NCBI GenBank assembly: GCA_031288765.1
Contig: JAITQV010000346.1
Span: 1-5,319 of the forward strand
DNA from: Planctomycetaceae bacterium
Lineage (GTDB): Bacteria; Planctomycetota; Planctomycetia; Pirellulales; Thermoguttaceae
Reading direction: 5' to 3'
DNA length: 5,319 bases
The translations under genes and the position numbers were made by a program. Shown piece by piece: positions 1 to 5,286 of this stretch. The first letter of the stretch is position 1, and each line of letters starts with the position of its first letter. The notes under the pieces were generated by a model, which saw nothing but the letters and a program-made list of their open reading frames with translations, made no database searches and was not told the DNA's origin.

Positions 1-2
1 CC

Positions 3-1034
3 GTTTATGGTTTTTTAATCTTAGGATTCCTTATATTTAACGTACCGTATTTTGTCCGTAATGTTCATGCGTGCGGTCATTTGTTCGGTCCTGTTCATCA
101 CCAAAAAATGGTAAGAAATCTTCGTTTTGGTATTGACGTAACTTTTTCCAATGCTGTTAGAAATATCGGAATGCAACTTCGTGTTCCCAGTGAAACGGTA
201 AATCAGTACAATAAAAATTTTTTGATTCAATTACATCGTGTTTTCGGTATTACATGGGGAGATTCGCAAACAAGTTATACGGGAGTCGGAACTATTCCTT
301 ATGAATACGAAACCATCTTTATTCTTGACGATTACCGTTCCGGTAATATGTTGCTCATTATTCTTTTCAGTATTGTTTCACTAACCTATTGTTCAAACCA
401 ATGCCGTAAATTATTTTTTCCCAACTCTCAGAAAACAGACTTTCGGAAAGCCGAAAAAACTTCTTCCAAACGCAAAACAAAAAAACATTCTGATGAATTA
501 TCGAATCAAGAAACTAACTCAACAACAAGTTCGGATTCGGAAAATCAACAACTCATTCTTCCCAAATACAAACATCAACACCGTTATTTGATCATCTACA
601 TTGGACTTACTATTTTGGGATTTCTGCTTTTTTCCGCATTGTTTCGTTGGCAACCGTTTGGCGCACGGTTATTGCTTCCCAATTTTCTTGGCGGTATTCC
701 GTTTATTGCCATTGGGCTTTGCCGTATTTTGAACGCAAAACGTATCGGTCAGTTTATTCCGTTACTTTTAGGAATTTCGTTTCTTTATATTGTTTTCATG
801 GTTGCCAACTCAATGTTTTTTAATCCGTTGGACGCAATTGTTAGAACGGAAACAAGACCGGCGACGAATCCGCCGGAAACAACACAAGGAAATTTCAACC
901 ATTCCGTTACGGAAGGACAAATCGTTGATGTGGATATTTCCGTAGTAAATCCGGAACTTCTGGAAAATTACTTTGTTGTCCGTTCTTTTCGCAACACTTA
1001 TTTGTTTCACCGGAAATACAAATATTTCCGATAA
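3..1034 (+). CDS. Glycosyltransferase-39/ArnT-like integral membrane protein, 5' end outside window
   Basis: The reading frame is open from the left edge, so the gene starts upstream; the TTG at 81 is not a likely start, because the 26 codons before it encode a hydrophobic helix (GFLILGFLIF) that belongs to the protein. Further membrane segments lie at about 345-395, 585-644, 678-728 and 750-818. Landmarks in order: SNAVRN near 150, an FGITWGDSQTSY stretch near 243, DDYRSGNMLL just before a helix, and RWQPFGARLLLP at 645-680. I associate this order with multi-spanning glycosyltransferase-39/ArnT-like proteins that are abundant in planctomycetes; such proteins are thought to move sugars from lipid carriers onto acceptors at the membrane, but the substrate here is unknown. 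The catalytic N-terminal region is not visible. A Ser/Lys/Glu/Asn-rich hydrophilic stretch (about 399-581) separates two helices. The frame stops at TAA 1032-1034, but homology appears to continue in the same frame in the next ORF. The family call is from memory of motifs; the membrane topology is seen directly. Confidence 0.72.
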   Translation, partial: VYGFLILGFLIFNVPYFVRNVHACGHLFGPVHHQKMVRNLRFGIDVTFSNAVRNIGMQLRVPSETVNQYNKNFLIQLHRVFGITWGDSQTSYTGVGTIPYEYETIFILDDYRSGNMLLIILFSIVSLTYCSNQCRKLFFPNSQKTDFRKAEKTSSKRKTKKHSDELSNQETNSTTSSDSENQQLILPKYKHQHRYLIIYIGLTILGFLLFSALFRWQPFGARLLLPNFLGGIPFIAIGLCRILNAKRIGQFIPLLLGISFLYIVFMVANSMFFNPLDAIVRTETRPATNPPETTQGNFNHSVTEGQIVDVDISVVNPELLENYFVVRSFRNTYLFHRKYKYFR

Positions 1035-1046
1035 GTTCCTTTATAC

Positions 1047-1361
1047 ATGATTGATCATTTGTCGATCACCAATGAAATCGACAAATTGGGTTGTACAAAA
1101 ATCGGAATGGCATTAGACCCCATAAATGATCGTTGGGAATATCCGTTTTGGGCGATTCTTCGTAATTTCAATCGTAATTACCGAATTGAATGGGTTATTT
1201 ATCCTGAATATCTTCAAAAGTCATCGAATTACGATCCGGATTTTGTACCGGAAGTCATAATTACAGACTTTCCTCCTGATGTTATTTCGGAAAAGTTTGA
1301 TATTGAACACGTCTGGAAATACGAACATCTGGTTCTTGTGAAAGTCAAAGGAAGGAAATAG
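1047..1361 (+). CDS. C-terminal fragment of the same membrane protein, cut off by an in-frame stop
   Basis: This 104-residue ORF is in the same frame as the preceding gene, only four codons after its TAA. It contains LGCTKIGMALDP and WEYPFWAILRNF, which match the soluble C-terminal portion (a GCxxVGL...WEYPLW pattern) that I associate with the same glycosyltransferase-like family. Read through the stop, the text runs KYKYFR-stop-VPLYMIDHLSI...KLGCTKIGM, which keeps the expected distance between the YF and GC landmarks. No Shine-Dalgarno sequence precedes the ATG at 1047 (ATAAGTTCCTTTATAC upstream), and the ORF has no membrane segment or signal peptide of its own. The simplest reading is a decayed or readthrough tail rather than an independent gene. 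Independent translation by coupling to the upstream stop remains possible. It ends at TAG 1359-1361, two bases before a heptamer repeat arm. Confidence 0.55.
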   Translation: MIDHLSITNEIDKLGCTKIGMALDPINDRWEYPFWAILRNFNRNYRIEWVIYPEYLQKSSNYDPDFVPEVIITDFPPDVISEKFDIEHVWKYEHLVLVKVKGRK

Positions 1362-1362
1362 T

Positions 1363-1465
1363 TTAATAGTTAGTAGTTAATAGTTAATAGTGTCGCATGC
1401 GGATTTCCTACCGCAACCCAATAATTCCGTTTGCGAACTATTAACTATCCACTATAAACTATTAA
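1363..1465. repeat. Heptamer-based long inverted repeat
   Basis: The left arm is four tandem heptamers TTAATAG, TTAGTAG, TTAATAG, TTAATAG (1363-1390). The right arm is four complementary heptamers CTATTAA, CTATCCA, CTATAAA, CTATTAA (1438-1465). The arms pair at 24 of 28 positions, the outermost and innermost heptamers perfectly. Pairing resumes inside with TCGCA (1393-1397) and TGCGA (1432-1436), and the loop carries a further TGCGG/CCGCA hairpin (1398-1402 with 1411-1415). The arm begins directly after the TAG stop of the preceding ORF. No T-run follows, so it is not a standard intrinsic terminator. Related TTAACTA words recur near 1690 and 1940. Confidence 0.85.
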
Positions 1466-1497
1466 CTACAAGGTTGTCTACTTTGGGAGATTCTGAT

Positions 1498-1526
1498 CCG
1501 GCGGTTGTGCTTTGCTCCACTGCCGG
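1498..1526. repeat. Short GC-rich hairpin
   Basis: CCGGC (1498-1502) pairs with GCCGG (1522-1526), and the stem extends inward by GGT (1503-1505) with ACT (1519-1521) through one G-T wobble. This gives an 8-pair stem around a 13-base loop. There is no T-tract on either side to make it an intrinsic terminator. It lies between the two long inverted repeats and may be a remnant of the same repetitive material. Confidence 0.5.
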
Positions 1527-1574
1527 TTACGCACATCTCGCCCTGCGGAATTAAAATCTTCGTAAGCAGTATCA

Positions 1575-1665
1575 ATTGTCCGAATTATGATTTATTTGAT
1601 TTATCCGATTTTTAAAAACATAATCATAACAATCAAATAAATCCCAAAATCATAGATCAGACAAT
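1575..1665. repeat. 91-base imperfect inverted repeat
   Basis: The outer ends ATTGTC (1575-1580) and GACAAT (1660-1665) pair perfectly. The middle pairs with two mismatches and a T-G wobble up to ATGATTT (1587-1593) with AAATCAT (1647-1653). A perfect inner 12-base pair, ATTTATTTGATT (1590-1601) with AATCAAATAAAT (1631-1642), shares its first bases with the middle stem, so the right arm looks like the left arm with a small insertion around CCC (1643-1645). The 29-base loop holds GATT...AATC (1607-1610 with 1622-1625) flanking a TTTTTAAAAA core. As DNA or RNA this is a long AT-rich stem. It has no coding content. Confidence 0.75.
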
Positions 1666-1686
1666 AAATTCCGCCTGCGAACTCTC

Positions 1687-1704
1687 CATTATTAACTAAT
1701 AATG
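1687..1704. repeat. Perfect 18-base palindrome
   Basis: CATTATTA (1687-1694) and TAATAATG (1697-1704) are exact inverted copies separated by AC. The near-symmetric operator-like shape could bind a dimeric protein. However, it is also the tail of a dispersed repeat copy, and it lies about 260 bases from the next start, so I do not assign it a regulatory role. Confidence 0.5.
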
Positions 1705-1966
1705 AGGGCTTGCCCCGCATCAGTGCTTAATAAACAACTAAATAAAATGCGAAAATTTAAATTCGCCCGTCTTACTTCCTTCCTTTCTGAAAAAAATCAG
1801 ATATACTCTTTGCACTTGAAAATTTTGTTTTACAGAGAGTAATCAAAAGACAGGCAATATGTTTCGTCCGCCTTTTGAACTCTCCCAATAGAATAAATCA
1901 AATAATTGATTCCGCTTGCAACATTATTCACTGCTAATTATTAACTATTAACAACTAAAAAAGCTT

Positions 1967-3508
1967 ATGAAAAAAGATATTTTTTTTGACGATCATTGGT
2001 CGGAACTTGCTCTCCAATTTGGAATTAATAATCCAAACAAGTCCAATAATTCGAATTCGGAAACAATTTCGGATTCGGAGGAAAGTTTAATTTCGGAAGA
2101 AAATCAAGAAAAGGTTGCGGATAAACCGTCGGGAATAATCGCCAATCCGCCGGAAATTCAAGATAATACCGCATTGTGTTCCAATCCCCCCGAACCGGAA
2201 CCGGATTCCTTCGCTAAAGGACTTTCGGACGAAACCGAAACTATAACCATCGCACAAGAAATGCCGCCTTCCCCGCTAAAACAAGAAATAAAAAAGAAAT
2301 TCTTTGAACGGTTTCCGAAAATCAATTTGTTCGGAACTCCTCCCGTAAATGAGCCGCCGGAACCGGTTGCCGAAGGAACAAAACCCCCCGTAACCCATTT
2401 CAATACGGAAAATGTGTTTTTGGATATGGAAAAAACTTCCGAAAAAACAATTTGCACGGAAGAACATACTCAAGCGATTGTTGATATATTGGATCCTTGG
2501 TCGAAAGTTGCGTCTCAGATTGGCGTGCTGGGAACTTCCGAATCCCGAACAAATTTGGAATCGTCGGTTTCGCCCGGACAATTTTCCAACACTTCCGCAA
2601 CAGTTGAAACAGACCAAAACACCGGACAACCCGGCGGTTTCAACACTAATTCCAATTCCAATCCGCCCAACAGACAGTTAAAATATCATCACGATAAAAA
2701 ACGACCGTTTCGGGAATTGCCGTCCATGTTCGACGAACCAACCCCCGAATCCGAAGAATCCGCCGCTCTGAAAAATCTTATGGAAACAGAACAAGACGAT
2801 ACGGAAGCGGAAAAACGGTTGCGTTCTATTTTCAGCGAAGAAGAACAGACATCGGAATTGACGGTATTTGAAGAAATTGACCCAAGAAAACGAAATGATG
2901 AGTTTTATGGTTATTCGGATGACCGTCCGAAGACTTTTTCACGGCGTTCGGAGATTGAGAAGGAACAACCTTTTGCGGTAAACGAAGACTATTCCGGGAA
3001 AAACGACGGCTATTTTGAGAGATCGGGAATTGCGGAAAGACCTCGCGAGTCGGTTCGGGAACGCGGGCGACGCGGAACTCGGTTTGAACAACGTGAAGAA
3101 AAAACGGAACGGTATGCCGCAAAATCCGGCACAAAATTCGACACAAAATCCGGCAATGAAGAAAAACGTTTGGAAACGGCAACCTATTGGGAAGACGTGC
3201 CGGTGTGGGATACCGAAACGGAAGAGCCGAAATTCGCCGAACCCGAACCTTCCTACAATAAACACCGGAGAGGAAAAAATATAGAAAGGAATAGATCCAA
3301 TAAGGATTATCGCCCGTTGCCCGAAGAAACAACCAATGATATTGAATCAAACACGGATTCATACGAAGATGATTCAAACGAAGACAATGATTTGATACAA
3401 CTCCATAAAAATATTCCAAGTTGGGACGAAGCAATTCATCATTTAATCGAAAACAATATTGCGCATCATGTCCGGTTGCCGCGCGGCGGCGGAGGAGGAC
3501 GAAAATAG
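1967..3508 (+). CDS. Planctomycete-type disordered, charged protein of unknown function, 513 aa
   Basis: Function unknown. The protein is dominated by Glu, Asp, Lys, Arg, Asn, Ser and Pro, with no signal peptide or membrane segment, so it is probably cytoplasmic and largely unstructured. Three short ordered-looking islands stand out. FFDDHWSELALQFGI (residues 6-20) and ILDPWSKVASQIGV (174-187) are diverged copies of one Trp-Ser motif. IPSWDEAIHHLIENNI (483-498) is followed by the basic glycine-rich end PRGGGGGRK (505-513). Residues 300-445 are Arg/Glu-rich, and a second Trp pair (YWEDVPVWD) lies at 407-415. I associate this plan (Trp-Ser motifs near the start, a charged linker, a PTWEEAI-like helix and an RG-rich tail) with hypothetical planctomycete proteins. 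The RG-rich tail hints at nucleic-acid contact, but that is inference. The ATG at 1967 places the first conserved motif at residue 6, which supports this start; only an A-rich tract, not a Shine-Dalgarno sequence, precedes it. It stands alone between two long non-coding gaps. Confidence 0.85.
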   Translation: MKKDIFFDDHWSELALQFGINNPNKSNNSNSETISDSEESLISEENQEKVADKPSGIIANPPEIQDNTALCSNPPEPEPDSFAKGLSDETETITIAQEMPPSPLKQEIKKKFFERFPKINLFGTPPVNEPPEPVAEGTKPPVTHFNTENVFLDMEKTSEKTICTEEHTQAIVDILDPWSKVASQIGVLGTSESRTNLESSVSPGQFSNTSATVETDQNTGQPGGFNTNSNSNPPNRQLKYHHDKKRPFRELPSMFDEPTPESEESAALKNLMETEQDDTEAEKRLRSIFSEEEQTSELTVFEEIDPRKRNDEFYGYSDDRPKTFSRRSEIEKEQPFAVNEDYSGKNDGYFERSGIAERPRESVRERGRRGTRFEQREEKTERYAAKSGTKFDTKSGNEEKRLETATYWEDVPVWDTETEEPKFAEPEPSYNKHRRGKNIERNRSNKDYRPLPEETTNDIESNTDSYEDDSNEDNDLIQLHKNIPSWDEAIHHLIENNIAHHVRLPRGGGGGRK

Positions 3509-3669
3509 AACACAATGCTTGTTTTTGAATAATGGTTGTTCTTGAATTGCCGGAGTGATTTTTGAGGTTTAACATTTAACTTTCGTAATCATTCCGCCGA
3601 ATGTTTCATTTTGCAGCGATTTTGGGTGAATTTGCATCTTTTTTGAACACTTGGACGGGCAAAATGCGG

Positions 3670-3918
3670 AAATTGTAGAACAGCAACGACCAATTGTAGA
3701 ACAACAATGACCAATTGTAGAACAGCAACGACCAATTGTAGAACAGCAATGAGCAATTGTAGAACAGCAACGACCAATTGTAGAACAGCAATGACCAATT
3801 GTAGAACAGCAATGAGCAATTGTAGAACAGCAACGACCAATTGTAGAACAGCAATGAGCAATTGTAGAACAACAATGACTGATTGTAGAACAGCAATGAG
3901 CAATTGTAGAACAACAAT
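3670..3918. repeat. Tandem 21-base minisatellite, 11 full units plus a partial
   Basis: The unit is CAATTGTAGAACAGCAACGAC. Eleven 21-base units run head to tail from 3670 to 3900, followed by 18 bases of a twelfth (3901-3918), with no spacers. Apart from the first base of unit 1 and the first two bases of unit 11, only three positions vary: 14 (G/A), 18 (C/T) and 21 (C/G). Calling CGAC units A, TGAG units C, AACAAC-TGAC units B and the single AGC-TGAC unit D, the order is A B A C A D C A C B C and a partial B-like end. Because 21 is divisible by three, several frames stay open and give heptapeptide repeats (NCRTAxx on +, CCSTIAH, LLFYNxS and an LQLxxAV-type repeat on -). I regard these as by-products. 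This high identity points to recent expansion by slippage or recombination. Confidence 0.95.
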
Positions 3919-3974
3919 TTTCGATATTTTTGGGGTTTATTGTTGATTTTTTTGCGGTTTTGTAAAGGAAATGT

Positions 3975-4009
3975 CGGCAAACAACCGGTTTCCGTGCGGT
4001 TGTCCGCCG
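3975..4009 (+). promoter_or_regulatory. Strong hairpin in the probable argG leader
   Basis: CGGC (3975-3978) pairs with GCCG (4006-4009), and ACAACCG (3981-3987) pairs with CGGTTGT (3997-4003). The two helices are separated by a symmetric AA/CC internal loop and capped by a 9-base loop, giving eleven Watson-Crick pairs. It ends 59 bases before the argG ATG and is followed by an A-run, not a T-run, so on the + strand it is not a standard intrinsic terminator. On the - strand it is followed by no T-tract either. If transcription of argG starts upstream of it, it would be a 5'-UTR structure that could affect mRNA stability or translation. I recognise no known riboswitch fold. Confidence 0.45.
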
Positions 4010-4030
4010 GAAAAAAAATAAAACCGCTGA

Positions 4031-4059
4031 AATATTACTAACTTTCAACTTTTAATATT
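4031..4059. repeat. AT-rich inverted repeat just before argG
   Basis: AATATTA (4031-4037) and TAATATT (4053-4059) are exact inverted copies separated by 15 bases, ending 9 bases before the argG start. They could form a weak RNA stem near the ribosome entry site or an operator-like dyad. The sequence does not resemble the enterobacterial ArgR box closely enough to claim one, and seven A/T pairs can occur by chance in AT-rich leaders. Confidence 0.3.
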
Positions 4060-4068
4060 ATTGTGATT

Positions 4069-5286
4069 ATGAAAAAGGCGTGTGTATTGGCGTATTCGGG
4101 CGGTCTTGACACTTCGGTTATTTTGGGGTGGCTTATGGATCAAGGGTATGAAGTTCATGCCGTTTACGTTGATCTCGGTCAACCGAGTGAAGATCGTCAG
4201 GCAATTCTTGACAAAGCCAAAAAGATTGGAGCGGCTTCATCGCGGATTGTTGATGTTCAAAATGAAATGTGCCGTGATTTTGCTTTTCCGATTTTGCAAT
4301 TTCAGTCGAAGTATGAAGGCGTTTATTTACTGGGTACTTCGATTGCTCGTCCGATTATTTCAAAGGTTTGTCTTCAAGTAGCTCAAGAGGTTGGGGCGGC
4401 GGTTTACGCTCACGGCGCCACCGGCAAAGGCAATGACCAATGCCGTTTCCAATTAGCCGCCGAAGCGTTGAATCCCGATATTGAAATTATTGCTCCGTGG
4501 CGTGACGAAAAATTTCGCAAGACATTTCCGGGTCGAACTCAGATGATTGAGTATTGCAGCCGGAAAAAGATTCCGGTGAAGGCGTCGCTTCAAAAACCGT
4601 ACAGCAGTGATGAAAATTGTCTTCATATTAGTCATGAGGCGGGGATTCTCGAAAAGCTGGACGTGTGCGGGGTTCAGTCGATTGAATTGGGCATGTGTGT
4701 TACGCCGCAACAGGCGCCGGATCAAACGGAACAAGTTTCGGTAACATTCAAAAGCGGTGTTCCTGTCGCGGTGAACGGCAAGAAAAAAAATGCAATCGGT
4801 GTGGTCAAGGAACTCAACCGGATTGGCGGTCGCAACGGTATCGGATTAATTGATATGGTGGAAAACCGGTTTGTCGGTATGAAAAGCCGCGGGGTGTACG
4901 AAGCGCCCGGCATGACGATTTTGTACAATGCTCACCGGTATGTGGAACAATTAACGTTGGATCGTGATTTAATGCATTTACGGGATCGGCTTTCGCCGGA
5001 GGTTGCGGAGATGGTTTATTATGGTTTCTGGTATCACGCCAAAACGGATGCGCTGCTTGCTTTTATTAAGGAGGCGCAAAAGCCGGTTAGCGGTGAAGTT
5101 GTTCTGAATCTTTACAAGGGCAATATTTTTGTTCAAAGCCGGAGCAGTGAAAACAGTTTGTATGATGAGGGGATTGCGACGATGGAGGGTGGCGGTGCCT
5201 ATAATCAGAATGATGCCGGCGGATTTCTGAGGATACAGGGGTTACCGGTGCGTATTCAGGGAAAAATACGACCGCGAAAATTTTAA
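4069..5286 (+). CDS. argG: Argininosuccinate synthase
   Basis: This cytoplasmic enzyme joins citrulline and aspartate, using ATP (to AMP and pyrophosphate), to form argininosuccinate, the penultimate step of arginine synthesis. The 405-residue product is full length for the family. It shows the N-terminal ATP-binding P-loop AYSGGLDTS (residues 8-16), the substrate-binding YLLGTSIARP (86-95), HGATGKGNDQCRF (115-127), APWRD (142-146), DENCLHIS (182-189 region) and the ENRFVGMKSRGVYE signature (265-278). Two small departures are Cys125 where Val is usual in NDQVRF, and Leu260 where GIGRID-type sequences have Arg; neither removes a core motif. I chose ATG 4069 because it places the P-loop at the usual distance from the start; a GTG two codons earlier (4063) is possible but adds only Met-Ile. 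No Shine-Dalgarno sequence is visible. No other arginine gene adjoins it in the window, and only 33 bases follow, without a visible terminator. Confidence 0.98.
   Translation: MKKACVLAYSGGLDTSVILGWLMDQGYEVHAVYVDLGQPSEDRQAILDKAKKIGAASSRIVDVQNEMCRDFAFPILQFQSKYEGVYLLGTSIARPIISKVCLQVAQEVGAAVYAHGATGKGNDQCRFQLAAEALNPDIEIIAPWRDEKFRKTFPGRTQMIEYCSRKKIPVKASLQKPYSSDENCLHISHEAGILEKLDVCGVQSIELGMCVTPQQAPDQTEQVSVTFKSGVPVAVNGKKKNAIGVVKELNRIGGRNGIGLIDMVENRFVGMKSRGVYEAPGMTILYNAHRYVEQLTLDRDLMHLRDRLSPEVAEMVYYGFWYHAKTDALLAFIKEAQKPVSGEVVLNLYKGNIFVQSRSSENSLYDEGIATMEGGGAYNQNDAGGFLRIQGLPVRIQGKIRPRKF

Larger units (their letters stand above)
1420..1952 (+). repeat. Diverged dispersed repeat family, about four copies
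   Basis: A module resembling AATTCCGCxTGCGAACT followed by TTAACTA-type sequence recurs in direct orientation. Copy 1 is at about 1420-1450 (ATAATTCCGTTTGCGAACTA). Copy 2 is at 1662-1704 (ATAAATTCCGCCTGCGAACT). Copy 3 is at 1866-1890 (GTCCGCCTTTTGAACTCTCC, closest to copy 2, which has GAACTCTCC). Copy 4 is at 1899-1952 (TTGATTCCGCTTGCAACATT, then ATTATTAACTATTAAC). Copy 1 forms part of the right arm of the first inverted repeat and copy 2 directly follows the second. The copies differ enough that alignment by eye is approximate at the edges. Confidence 0.6.
1362..1966. other. 605-base gene-poor, repeat-built intergenic region
   Basis: No ORF with recognisable content lies here on either strand. 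The stretch is AT-rich and consists largely of inverted and diverged direct repeats, listed separately. Between about 1740 and 1866 I see mainly AT-rich sequence, with a short TCTGA/TCAGA hairpin (1786-1801) and an isolated TATACT (1802-1807) that could be a -10 element but has no convincing -35 partner. The promoter of the 1967 gene must lie in this region but I cannot place it. No T-tracted terminator hairpin follows the upstream gene. Confidence 0.6.
3509..4068. other. 560-base intergenic region with minisatellite and argG leader
   Basis: This stretch separates the disordered-protein gene from argG. From 3509 to 3669 I see no gene. The only structure there is a weak hairpin, CATTC (3590-3594) with GAATG (3599-3603), followed by TTTCATTTT, which might be a poor terminator for the upstream gene. 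The 21-base tandem repeat (3670-3918) and the hairpin at 3975-4009 are listed separately. TTGTTG (3940-3945) and TGTAAA (3961-3966), 15 bases apart, are a possible but weak promoter pair for argG. No Shine-Dalgarno sequence precedes argG. Confidence 0.6.

Noticed and set aside
21..230. 69-codon minus-strand ORF at the left edge
   Set aside because: It is opposite the membrane-protein frame, which is open across the whole stretch and carries recognisable motifs.
1032..1034. TAA reassigned to an amino acid
   Set aside because: TAA ends argG exactly where that family normally ends, so a genome-wide reassignment is not supported; local readthrough or mutation is more likely.
2832..3575. 247-codon open frame on the minus strand opposite the disordered-protein gene
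   Set aside because: It lies almost wholly opposite a gene with biased codon use, its product has an implausible Arg/Phe/Leu-rich composition without recognisable motifs, and it is explained as a shadow of the + strand gene.
3670..3918. CRISPR array
   Set aside because: The 21-base units are directly adjacent with no unique spacers, and no cas gene is present.
3670..3918. Iteron-type plasmid replication origin
   Set aside because: Unit length would fit iterons, but there is no Rep gene or recognisable DnaA box cluster, and the neighbours are ordinary chromosomal genes.
3707..3946. 79-codon + strand frame giving NCRTAxx repeats
   Set aside because: It starts inside the array, has no ribosome-binding site, and all three recurrent variable sites change the residue, so nothing supports selection on this frame.
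3975..4009. Intrinsic transcription terminator
   Set aside because: The stem is strong, but it is followed by an A-run on the + strand and by no T-run on the minus strand.
3569..4048. 159-codon minus-strand frame giving a Cys-rich CCSTIAH heptad protein
   Set aside because: Several frames are open across the array simply because the 21-base unit is a multiple of three and lacks stops in them; the parts outside the array show no recognisable protein features.
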